Origin: Apostichopus japonicus
Lineage: Eukaryota; Echinodermata; Holothuroidea; Aspidochirotida; Stichopodidae
Reading direction: 5' to 3'
Assembly: GCF_037975245.1 (NCBI RefSeq)
Contig: NC_092578.1
Span: 10,026,359-10,090,358, forward strand
Length of the DNA stretch: 64,000 nucleotides
In this document: one piece after another, positions 1-12,400 of the stretch
Layout: each line of letters opens with the position of its first letter
Numbering within the stretch: position 1 is the stretch's first letter
Program-made: the position numbers and the translations under genes
Notes under the pieces: generated by a model
Seen by the model: the letters and a program-made list of their open reading frames with translations, nothing else
What the model was told of the DNA's origin: nothing
Database searches by the model: none

Positions 1-430
1 ATGACAAGTTGACTAAGCACAGAGTGTAAAATATACAATAACAGAATCATCATTGCCAAACTTGTGACAAACCCATTCTCTGGAATCTACCAAAGTTACA
101 AGTAACACACTCCACACGGGGAACAAACTACTGTATCTACTGAACAAACTACTGTATCTGGAAAGCAATGAGGATGGAACGATATTTGCACTTATTGGCA
201 TGAATTGGAACATTTTTCTACATGTTGTGTATTCCGACCAATTTTGCATAGGTACTTCCTGATAAAGATGTCAAGAATTAACTATTAGTTCAGAATTTTC
301 CTGATGGTTAAATCTCTTGCATGACCCATAATACAATCACTGCGACAAACTGCTTTGATGAAATAAATAAAACGTCATCTTCACGAATGCTACCGGCATA
401 AAACTTCACCTTCACATAAAAATAACTTAC
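1..430 (-). other. Partial intron below the ESIT exon of unit 1
   Basis: Continuation of the intron that follows the ESIT exon. It starts with the GTAAGT donor just below 431 and runs out of the window before the EVTT exon. It holds the 21-bp direct repeat (about 120-161) found in nearly every copy of this intron. No exon is supported here. Confidence 0.8.
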
Positions 431-493
431 CAGCTGTAGTGGTGGCTTTCTCTGTGGTTTCTGAAGTTGTCTGGGTGGTGGTAATTGATTCAA
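431..493 (-). CDS. Linker exon of unit 1 (ESIT exon only)
   Basis: Codes V-ESITTTQTTSETTEKATTTA, where Val is the split codon shared with the domain exon above. Its EVTT and VTT partners lie below position 1. It uses GCC for the Ala after Lys, as in units 2 and 6, where C, D and E units use GCA. Confidence 0.85.
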
Positions 494-3400
494 CTAAAGC
501 AAAGGGAAAACACAATAGAAACATGTCTTAGTAATATTAGTATAGAATCCTCACATGCTTTGCAGTTATAGCTGAATATGATCTGTCAGCCACAGGCAAA
601 TAAAAGTTTAGGGACTTCGACATAATATGTAATACAAGTCCTGTGCTGAACCAGGTTCTACTTTCTCTGTGCAAGACATCCCCCACCACACCATCCCCTT
701 CCCCAAAAATGCAGAAACTTACCACATGCTTCAATTACTGCTCCTTCTTCTAGCAGTTCCTTGACGGCAGTTGGATCGTCACTATTTTCCACCAACAGTA
801 CAAGATCTGTTACCTTTCCACTTGGCAGGTTGTCCGAAAGTAGGTCTCCATTCTGAAGACGGATGGGCTCCTGGCTAGTACTGTCTAGTACTAGTTGGTA
901 TTCAGAAGAATCACTCTCCTTGAAGGCCAAGACAACACTGATACCATCTTCTAAGTCATCCGGCAACTCCACCGACATGATTCTTTCATTGATGTCTTCA
1001 AGCACAAACACATCAAAGGAAGTTGCCTGGAGACTGGTGTCAAGGTCTTCAAACAGCGCAGCGGTGTCATCCAGTGGTTTGAGGGCAAAGTCATCAATGC
1101 TTTCTCTGATGTTTGCTGTTACACATACTGTAAGAAACAAAAAAAACCAGAGATGAGAATTCAGTTATATCATGTAAAGATTTAAGACTAAAGATTGACT
1201 GATTTGTGGTCTCCAGATGCTCAAGTGTAAGACATGTGGTTGCTCATAATAGTTTGTAACATTGTCCAAAATAGACAATGGAATTCTCTCAGATGTATCA
1301 CATGTACTGTCATAACAACGGACTAGCTAGAAGACCAGTACTGTACACTATCCGTTAGTATGCCAATCTTAGTCACTGAACTGTTGCTGTTTGTCCATTT
1401 GTAGTTACTGCCTTGAAATATGATAAAGACAGAAAAAGTAACACACACACTAAATATTGCAGCCTTAAACTGAAAGTGGAGTGTACAATGTTCTTCACAA
1501 ACAGCTTAACTGGTACATCATTGATGCAAGATATTTATGACAAATCAAGTAATTGCAAGAAATGCAGCATAAAGAATCAACACAACCCCTTGTGGTATTA
1601 TGCTATTGCATGCTATTGCAATGCTAGCCCTGTGCTATAGACAGTTTATGGAATGTTCCAATTAACGTGTACTTGACATGAAAGTGCATCCTATCCAAAC
1701 ACCATTGACACAAGAAACAACAACCTGAAAATCTAGGTTATTTTCAGCAGTATCAAGAAATATTCTTGTAGTAGAACCACAACATTGTTTGGACACATAT
1801 ACTGTAATAAAGATATGGAAAAATGAAGAATTTGTATCCACGAATATATGACTGGATCAGACTTCTCTGAAAAACCTACCTTCAGTAGTTGACTGAGCTG
1901 TAGTTGTGCCTTCTCCTTCAGTAGTCACTGTTGTGATATTTAATAAAGAATAGAGCAAGTAAAGTAACCACCAAACATACTGAATTAAGTCTCAAATTTA
2001 AATTCCAGTGACTAGTGTCATGCATAGCCCTCAATGCCGTGGTCAGCACAAAAGCTAGTAATTGAATGATGATGACAAATTTAAAACTCGATCATACTTG
2101 AACATATTTAATTTTCCACTAACACTTACCTTCAGTAGTTGACGGAACTGTTGTTGTATCCTTTCCTTCGGTAGTTACTTCTGCGATATTGAAGAAGACA
2201 TGAAAACTAACGTACACACCAAATATTAAACCCAAAGTGGAGCAGTGTTTTCATGTACAACCTACCTCGTTCTATACTGAGAATGAACTTAAAACTAGAT
2301 GACATTATGACAAGTTGACTAAGCACAGAGAGTAAAAAATATTAAATCAGAATCATCATTGCCAAACTTGTGACAAACCCATTCTCTGGAATCTACCAAA
2401 GTTACAAGTAACACACTCCACACGGGGAACAAACTACTGTATCTACTGAACAAACTACTGTATCTGGAAAGCAATGAGGATGGAACGATATTCGCACTTA
2501 TTGGCATGAATTGGAACATTTTTCTACATGTTGTGTATTCCGACCAATTTTGCATAGGAACTTCCTGATAAAGATGTCAAGAAGTATCTATTAGTTCAGA
2601 ATTTTCCTGATGGTTAAATCTCTTGCATGACCCAAAATACAATCACTGCGACAAACTGCTTTGATGAAATAAATAAAACGTCATCTTCACGAATGCTACC
2701 GGCATAAAACTTGACCTTCACATAAAAATTACTTACCAGCTGTAGTGGTGGCTTTCTCTGTGGTTTCTGAAGTTGTCTGGGTGGTGGTAATTGATTCAAC
2801 TAAAGCAAAGGGAAAACACAATAGAAACATGTCTTAGTAATATTAGTATAGAATCCTCACATGCTTTGCAGTTATAGCTGAATATGATCTGTCAGCCACA
2901 GGCACAAAATGTATATGGACTTCGACATAATATGTAATACAAGTCCTGTGCTGAACCAGGTTCTACTTTCTCTGTGCAAGACATCCCCCACCACACCATC
3001 CCCTTCCCCAAAAATGCAGAAACTTACCACATGCTTCAATTACTGCTCCTTCTTCTAGCAGTTCCTTGACGGCAGTTGGATCGTCACTATTTTCCACCAA
3101 CAGTACAAGATCTGTTACCTTTCCACTTGGCAGGTTGTCCGAAAGTAGGTCTCCCTTCTGAAGACGGATGGGGTCCTGGCTAGTACTGTCTAGTAGTAGT
3201 TGGTATTCAGAAGAATCACTCTCCTTGAAGGCCAAGACAACACTGATACCATCTTCTAAGTCATCCGGCAACTCCACCGACATGATTCTTTCATTGATGT
3301 CTTCAAGCACAAACACATCAAAGGAAGTTGCCTGGAGATTGGTGTCAAGGTCTTCAAACAGCGCAGCGGTGTCATCCAAAGGTTTGAGGGCAAAGTCATC

Positions 3401-6400
3401 AATGCTTTCTCTGATTACACACACTGTAAGAAACGAAAAACCAAGAGATGAGAAATTAGTACTATCATTACTATTTAGTACTATACTATGTTCCAACGTG
3501 TACTTGATGATGAAAGTGTATACTATCCAAACACCATTGATACAAGAAACAACAACCCAAAAATCTAGGTTATTTTCAGCAGTATCAAGAAATATTCTTG
3601 TAGTAGAACCACAACATTGTTTGGACATATATAATGAAGGTAAAAATATGGAAAAATCAAGAACTTGTAGGCAAGAATATATGACTGAAAAACCTACCTT
3701 CAGTAGTTGATTGGGCTGTAGTTGTGTCTTCTCCTTCAGTAGTCACTGTTGTGATATTTAACAAAGATAGAGCAAGTAAAGTAACCACCAAACATACTGA
3801 ATTAAGTCTCAAATTTAAATTCCAGTGACTAGTGTCATGCATAGCCCACGATGCCGTGGTCAGCACAAAAGTTAGTAATTGAAAGATGATGACAAATTCA
3901 AAACTCCATCATAATTGAACATATTTAATTTTCCACTAACACTTACCTTCAGTAGTTGACGGAACTGTTGTTGTATCCTTTCCTTCGGTAGTTACTTCTG
4001 CGATATTGAAGAAGACATGAAAACTAACGTACACACCAAATATTAAACCCAAAGTGGAGCAGTGTTTTCATGTACAACCTACCTCGTTCTATACTGAGAA
4101 TGAACTTAACTAGATGACATTATGACAAGTTGACTAAGCACAGAGTGTAAAATATACAGTAACAGAATCATCATTGCCAAACTTGTGACAAACCCATTCT
4201 CTGGAATCTACCAAAGTTACAAGTAACACACTCCACACGGGGAACAAACTACTGTATCTACTGAACAAACTACTGTATCTGGAAAGCAATGAGGATGGAA
4301 CGATATTCGCACTTATTGGCATGAATTGGAACAATATTCTAAATGTTGTGTATTCCGACCAATTTTGCATAGGTACTTCCTAGTAAAGATGTCAAGAAGT
4401 AACTATTAGTTCAGAATTTTCCTGATGGTTAAATCTCTTGCATGACCCATAATACAATCACTGCGACAAACTGCTTTGATGAAATAAATAAAACGTCATC
4501 TTCACGAATGCTACCGGCATAAAACTTAACCTTCACATAAAAATTACTTACCAGCTGTAGTGGTTGCTTTCTCTGTGGTTTCTGAAGTTGTCTGGGTGGT
4601 GGTAATTGATTCAACTAAAGCAAAGGGAAAACACAATAGAAACATGTCTTAGTAATATTAGTATAGAATCCTCACATGCTTTGCAGTTATAGCTGAATAT
4701 GATCTGTCAGCCACAGGCAAAAAAATGTTTTTGGACTTCGACATAATATGTAATAGAAGTCCTGTGCTGAACCAGGTTCTACTTTCTCTGTGCAAGACAT
4801 CCCCCACCACACCATCCGCTTCCCTAAAAACGCAGAAACTTACCACATGCTTCAATTACTGCTCCTTCTTCTAGCAGTTCCTTGACGGCAGTTGGATCGT
4901 CACTATTTTTCACCAACAATACAAGATCTGTTACCTTTCCACTTGGCAGGTTGTCCGAAAGTAGGTCTCCATTCTGAAGACTGATGGGCTCCTGGCTAGT
5001 ACTGTCTAGTACTAGTTGGTATTCAGAAGAATCACTATCCTTGAAGGCCAAGACAACACTGATACCATCTCCCAAGTCATCTGGCAATTCCACAGACATT
5101 ATCACCTCACTGATGTCTTCAAGCACAAACACATCAAAGGAATCTGGCTCAAGGTTGGTGTCAAGGTCTTCAAACAGCTCACTGGTGTCCTCCAATGGTG
5201 TGAGGACAAAATCACCAATGCTCTCTTTGATGTTTGCTGTTACACACACTGTAAGGAAAAAACAGAGACGAGAAGTTAGTTATATCATGTAGAGATTTAA
5301 GACACAAGATTGACTGATTTCTGGTCTCCAGATGCTCTAGTGTAAGACATGTGGTTGCTCAAAACATTTTGTAACATTCCAAAATAGACAATGGAATTCT
5401 CTCAGATGTATCACATGTACTGTCATTACAAGGAAAAGCTAGAGCACCAGTACTGTACACTATCCCTTAGAATGCCAATCTTTGTCACTGAACTGTTGCT
5501 GTTTGTCCCTTTGTAGTTATACTGCTGCGATATATGATAAAGACAGAAAAAGTAACACACACACTAAATATTGCAGCCTTAAACTGAAAGTGGAGTGTAC
5601 AATGTTCTGCACACACAGCTTACCTGGTAGATCATTGATGCAAGATAATTATGACGAATCAAGTAATTGCAAGAAATGCAGCAAAAAGAATCAACACAAG
5701 CCTTTGTGGTATTGTGGTATTGCATGCTATTGCATGCTAGCCCTGTGCTATAGACAGTTTATGGAATGTTCCAACGTGTACTTGACATGAAAGTGCATCC
5801 TATCCAAACACCATTGATACAAGAAATAACAACCAAAAATCTAGGTTATTTTCAGCAGTATCAAGAAATATTCTTGAAGTAGAACCACAAGATTGTTTGG
5901 ACATATATACTGATGGTAAAGATATGGAAAAATCAAGAATTTGTGTGCAAGAATATATGACTGGATCAGAGTTCTCTGAAAAACCTACCTTCAGTAGTTG
6001 ACTGAGCTGTAGTTGTGCCTTCTCCTTCAGTAGTCACTGTTGTGATATTTAATAAAGAATAGAGCAAGTAAAGTAACCACCAAACATACTGAATTAAGTC
6101 TCAAATTTAAATTCCAGTAACTAGTGTCATGCATAGCCCACGATGCCGTGGTCAGCACAAAAGTTAGTAATTGAAAGATGATGACAAATTCAAAACTCCA
6201 TCATAATTGAACATATTTAATTTTCCACTAACACTTACCTTCAGTAGTTGACGGAACTGTTGTTGTATCCTTTCCTTCGGTAGTTACTTCTGCGATATTG
6301 AAGAAGACATGAAAACTAACGTACACACCAAATATTAAACCCAAAGTGGAGCAGTGTTTTCATGTACAACCTACCTCGTTCTATACTGAGAATGAACTTA

Positions 6401-9400
6401 AAACTAGATGACATTATGACAAGTTGACTAAGCACAGAGAGTAAAAAATATTAAATCAGAATCATCATTGCCAAACTTGTGACAAACCCATTCTCTGGAA
6501 TCTACCAAAGTTACAAGTAACACACTCCACACGGGGAACAAATTCTGTATCTACTGAACAAACTACTGTATCTGGAAAGCAATGAGGATGGAACGATATT
6601 TGCACTTATTGGCATGAATTGGAACATTTTTCTACATGTTGTGTATTCCGACCAATTTTGCATAGGAACTTCTAGATGAAGATGTCAAGAAGTAACTATT
6701 AGTTCAGAATTTTCCTGATGGTTAAATCTCTTGCATGACCCATAATACAATCACTGCGACAAACTGCTTTGATGAAATAAATAAAACGTCATCTTCACGA
6801 ATACTACCCGCATAAAACTTAACCTCCACATAAAAATTACTTACCAGCTGTAGTGGTTGCTTTCTCTGTGGTTTCTGAAGTTGTCTGGGTGGTGGTAATT
6901 GATTCAACTAAAGCAAAGGGGAAAAAACAAAAAGGAACATGTCTTAGTAATTATAGTATAGAATCCTCACATGCTTTGCAGTTATAGCTGAATATCATCA
7001 TGTCAGCCACAGGCAAAAAGTGAATATGGACTTATTTCCAAGACGCAGTCTAATTGACAATGACATAATATGTTATAGAAGTCCTGTGCTGAACCAGATT
7101 CTATTTTCTCAGTGCAAGACATGCCCCCATCGTAGGGAATCATATCCACGAGAAGAATGACCACAAATGGATTTGTTCCTGAAGATAGAAGGCAGGAACT
7201 TACCACATGCTTCAATTACTGCTCCTTCTTCTAGCAGTTCCTTGACGGCAGTTGGATCGTCACTATTTTCCACCAACAGTACAAGATCTGTTACCTTTCC
7301 ACTTGGCAGGTTGTCCGAAAGTAGGTCTCCCTTCTGAAGACTGATGGGCTCCTGGCTAGTACTGTCTAGTACTAGTTGGTATTCAGAAGAATCACTATCC
7401 TTGAAGGCCAAGACAACACTGATACCATCTCCCAAGTCATCTGGCAATTCCACAGACATTATCACCTCACTGATGTCTTCAAGCACAAACACATCAAAGG
7501 AATCTGGCTCAAGGTTGGTGTCAAGGTCTTCAAACAGCTCACTGGTGTCCTCCAATGGTGTGAGGACAAAATCACCAATGCTCTCTTTGATGTTTGCTGT
7601 TACACACACTGTAAGGAAAAAACAGAGACGAGAAGTTAGTTATATCATGTAGAGATTTAAGACACAAGATTGACTGATTTCTGGTCTCCAGATGCTCTAG
7701 TGTAAGACATGTGGTTGCTCAAAATATTTTGTAACATTCCAAAATAGACAATGGAATTCTCTCAGATGTATCACATGTACTGTCATTACAAGGAAAAGCT
7801 AGAGCACCAGTACTGTACACTATCCCTTAGAATGCCAATCTTTGTCACTGAACTGTTGCTGTTTGTCCCTTTGTAGTTACTGCTGTGATATATGATAAAG
7901 ACAGAAAAAGTAACACACACACTAAATATTGCAGCCTTAAACTGAAAGTGGAGTGTACAATGTTCTGCACACACAGCTTACCTGGTAGATCATTGATGCA
8001 AGATAATTATGACGAATCAAGTAATTGCAAGAAATGCAGCAAAAAGAATCAACACAAGCCCTTGTGGTATTGTGGTATTGTATGCTATTGCATGCTAGCC
8101 CTGTGCTATAGACAGTTTATGGAATGTTCCAACGTGTACTTGACATGAAAGTGCATCCTATCCAAACACCATTGATACAAGAAATAACAACCAAAAATCT
8201 AGGTTATTTTCAGCAGTATCAAGAAATATTCTTGAAGTAGAACCACAAGATTGTTTGGACATATATACTGATGGTAAAGATATGGAAAAATCAAGAATTT
8301 GTGTGCAAGAATATATGACTGGATCAGAGTTCTCTGAAAAACCTACCTTCAGTAGTTGACTGAGCTGTAGTTGTGCCTTCTCCTTCAGTAGTCACTGTTG
8401 TGATATTTAATAAAGAATAGAGCAAGTAAAGTAACCACCAAACATACTGAATTAAGTCTCAAATTTAAATTCCAGTGACTAGTGTCATGCATAGCCCACA
8501 ATGCCGCGGTCAGCACAAAAGTTAGTCATTGAATGATGATGACAAATTCAAAACTCCATCATACTTGAACATATTTAATTTTCCACTAACACTTACCTTC
8601 AGTAGTTGACGGAACTGTTGTTGTATCCTTTCCTTCGGTAGTTACTTCTGCGATATTGAAAAAGACATGAAAACTAACGTACACACCAAATATTCATCCG
8701 AAAGTGGAGCAGTGATATCATGTTCAACCTACCTCGTTGATTACTGAGAATGAACTTAAAACTAGATGACATTATGACAAGTTGACTAAGCACAGAGTGT
8801 AAAATATACAATATCAGAATCATCATTGCCAAACTTGTGACAAACCCATTCTCTGGAATCTACCAAAGTTTCAAGCAACACACTCCACACGGGGAACAAA
8901 CTACTGTATCTACTGAACAAACTACTGTATCTGGAAAGCAATGAGCATGGAACGATATTTGCACTTATTGGCATGAAATGGAACATTATTCTAAATGTTG
9001 TGTATTTCAGACCAATTTTGCATAGGTACTTCCAGATGAAGTTGTCAAGAAGCAACTATTAGTTCAGAATTTTCATGATTAAATCTCTTCCATGACCCTT
9101 AATACAATCACTGCGACAAACAGCTTTGATGAAATAAATGAAACGTCATCTTCACGAATACTACCCGCATAAAACTTAACCTCCACATAAAAATTACTTA
9201 CCAGCTGTAGTGGTTGCTTTCTCTGTGGTTTCTGAAGTTGTCTGGGTGGTGGTAATTGATTCAACTAAAGCAAAGGGAAAACACAATAGAAACATGTCTT
9301 AGTAATATTAGTATAGAATCCTCACATGCTTTGCAGTTATAGCTGAATATGATCTGTCAGCCACAGGCAAATAAAAGTTTAGGGACTTCGACATAATATG

Positions 9401-12400
9401 TAATAGAAGTCCTGTGCTGAACCAGGTTCTACTTTCTCTGTGCAAGACATCCCCCACCACACCATCCCCTTCCCCAAAAATGCAGAAACTTACCACATGC
9501 TTCAATTACTGCTCCTTCTTCTAGCAGTTCCTTGACGGCAGTTGGATCGTCACTATTTTCCACCAACAGTACAAGATCTGTTACCTTTCCACTTGGCAGG
9601 TTGTCCGAAAGTAGGTCTCCATTCTGAAGACGGATGGGCTCCTGGCTAGTACTGTCTAGTACTAGTTGGTATTCAGAAGAATCACTCTCCTTGAAGGCCA
9701 AGACAACACTGATACCATCTTCTAAGTCATCCGGCAACTCCACCGACATGATTCTTTCATTGATGTCTTCAAGCACAAACACATCAAAGGAAGTTGCCTG
9801 GAGACTGGTGTCAAGGTCTTCAAACAGCGCAGCGGTGTCATCCAGTGGTTTGAGGGCAAAGTCATCAATGCTTTCTCTGATGTTTGCTGTTACACATACT
9901 GTAAGAAACAAAAAAAACCAGAGATGAGAATTCAGTTATATCATGTAAAGATTTAAGACTAAAGATTGACTGATTTGTGGTCTCCAGATGCTCAAGTGTA
10001 AGACATGTGGTTGCTCATAATAGTTTGTAACATTGTCCAAAATAGACAATGGAATTCTCTCAGATGTATCACATGTACTGTCATAACAACGGACTAGCTA
10101 GAAGACCAGTACTGTACACTATCCGTTAGTATGCCAATCTTAGTCACTGAACTGTTGCTGTTTGTCCATTTGTAGTTACTGCCTTGAAATATGATAAAGA
10201 CAGAAAAAGTAACACACACACTAAATATTGCAGCCTTAAACTGAAAGTGGAGTGTACAATGTTCTTCACAAACAGCTTAACTGGTACATCATTGATGCAA
10301 GATATTTATGACAAATCAAGTAATTGCAAGAAATGCAGCATAAAGAATCAACACAACCCCTTGTGGTATTATGCTATTGCATGCTATTGCAATGCTAGCC
10401 CTGTGCTATAGACAGTTTATGGAATGTTCCAATTAACGTGTACTTGACATGAAAGTGCATCCTATCCAAACACCATTGACACAAGAAACAACAACCTGAA
10501 AATCTAGGTTATTTTCAGCAGTATCAAGAAATATTCTTGTAGTAGAACCACAACATTGTTTGGACACATATACTGTAATAAAGATATGGAAAAATGAAGA
10601 ATTTGTATCCACGAATATATGACTGGATCAGACTTCTCTGAAAAACCTACCTTCAGTAGTTGACTGAGCTGTAGTTGTGCCTTCTCCTTCAGTAGTCACT
10701 GTTGTGATATTTAATAAAGAATAGAGCAAGTAAAGTAACCACCAAACATACTGAATTAAGTCTCAAATTTAAATTCCAGTGACTAGTGTCATGCATAGCC
10801 CTCAATGCCGTGGTCAGCACAAAAGCTAGTAATTGAATGATGATGACAAATTTAAAACTCGATCATACTTGAACATATTTAATTTTCCACTAACACTTAC
10901 CTTCAGTAGTTGACGGAACTGTTGTTGTATCCTTTCCTTCGGTAGTTACTTCTGCGATATTGAAGAAGACATGAAAACTAACGTACACACCAAATATTAA
11001 ACCCAAAGTGGAGCAGTGTTTTCATGTACAACCTACCTCGTTCTATACTGAGAATGAACTTAAAACTAGATGACATTATGACAAGTTGACTAAGCACAGA
11101 GAGTAAAAAATATTAAATCAGAATCATCATTGCCAAACTTGTGACAAACCCATTCTCTGGAATCTACCAAAGTTACAAGTAACACACTCCACACGGGGAA
11201 CAAACTACTGTATCTACTGAACAAACTACTGTATCTGGAAAGCAATGAGGATGGAACGATATTCGCACTTATTGGCATGAATTGGAACATTTTTCTACAT
11301 GTTGTGTATTCCGACCAATTTTGCATAGGAACTTCCTGATAAAGATGTCAAGAAGTATCTATTAGTTCAGAATTTTCCTGATGGTTAAATCTCTTGCATG
11401 ACCCAAAATACAATCACTGCGACAAACTGCTTTGATGAAATAAATAAAACGTCATCTTCACGAATGCTACCGGCATAAAACTTGACCTTCACATAAAAAT
11501 TACTTACCAGCTGTAGTGGTGGCTTTCTCTGTGGTTTCTGAAGTTGTCTGGGTGGTGGTAATTGATTCAACTAAAGCAAAGGGGAAAACACAATAGAAAC
11601 ATGTCTTAGTAATATTAGTATAGAATCCTCACATGCTTTGCAGTTATAGCTGAATATGATCTGTCAGCCACAGGCACAAAATGTATATGGACTTCGACAT
11701 AATATGTAATACAAGTCCTGTGCTGAACCAGGTTCTACTTTCTCTGTGCAAGACATCCCCCACCACACCATCCCCTTCCCCAAAAATGCAGAAACTTACC
11801 ACATGCTTCAATTACTGCTCCTTCTTCTAGCAGTTCCTTGACGGCAGTTGGATCGTCACTATTTTCCACCAACAGTACAAGATCTGTTACCTTTCCACTT
11901 GGCAGGTTGTCCGAAAGTAGGTCTCCCTTCTGAAGACGGATGGGGTCCTGGCTAGTACTGTCTAGTAGTAGTTGGTATTCAGAAGAATCACTCTCCTTGA
12001 AGGCCAAGACAACACTGATACCATCTTCTAAGTCATCCGGCAACTCCACCGACATGATTCTTTCATTGATGTCTTCAAGCACAAACACATCAAAGGAAGT
12101 TGCCTGGAGATTGGTGTCAAGGTCTTCAAACAGCGCAGCGGTGTCATCCAAAGGTTTGAGGGCAAAGTCATCAATGCTTTCTCTGATTACACACACTGTA
12201 AGAAACGAAAAACCAAGAGATGAGAAATTAGTACTATCATTACTATTTAGTACTATACTATGTTCCAACGTGTACTTGATGATGAAAGTGTATACTATCC
12301 AAACACCATTGATACAAGAAACAACAACCCAAAAATCTAGGTTATTTTCAGCAGTATCAAGAAATATTCTTGTAGTAGAACCACAACATTGTTTGGACAT

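Larger units (their letters stand above)
494..7330 (-). repeat. Higher-order block, copy 1 (units 1-4: A-B-C-D)
   Basis: Matches 9265-16102 at a constant offset of 8771, becoming 8772 after one base is gained in the G/A run near 11581. Both copies carry the B-unit intron deletion, the B three-codon deletion and the C-unit Glu-to-Lys change. Only scattered substitutions were noticed, for example near 627 and several from about 6598 upward. Confidence 0.85.
7109..9264 (-). repeat. Segment repeated at 18241-20396
   Basis: Matches 18241-20396 at a constant offset of 11132, including a rare variant shared only by these two segments (GCCGCGG near 8502 and 19634, elsewhere GCCGTGG). The offset equals 8772 + 2360, the four-unit block plus one D-length unit. 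Confidence 0.85.

Noticed and set aside
537-734. Minus-strand open frame of 65 codons across the domain donor
   Set aside because: It reads through the GTAAGT donor into intron; its length differs between subfamilies and it is absent in E units.
863-1156. Plus-strand open frames of 87-180 codons antisense to each domain exon (also 3168-3710, 4984-5292 and equivalents)
   Set aside because: Shadows of the domain exon: they recur only because the exon recurs and run past its edges into intron.
3457-3490. Target-site duplication of a transposon (TAGTACTAT twice)
   Set aside because: The copies flank only 10 bp, with no element or inverted ends between them. They fit filler at a deletion junction better.
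5482-5790. Plus-strand open frame of 67-102 codons with Cys and Lys-rich stretches in the long intron
   Set aside because: The same stretch contains the antisense decayed exon. An 8-bp loss in late-E copies shifts the frame, and the whole segment is deleted in B units.
8786-9055. Minus-strand open frame of 66-89 codons (with RYSSLFSRYSSLF) in the ESIT-EVTT intron
   Set aside because: Broken by a one-base loss in units 4, 8 and 9, with start and stop varying between subfamilies and no in-phase splice pair. The repeat-like peptide comes from the 21-bp intronic duplication.
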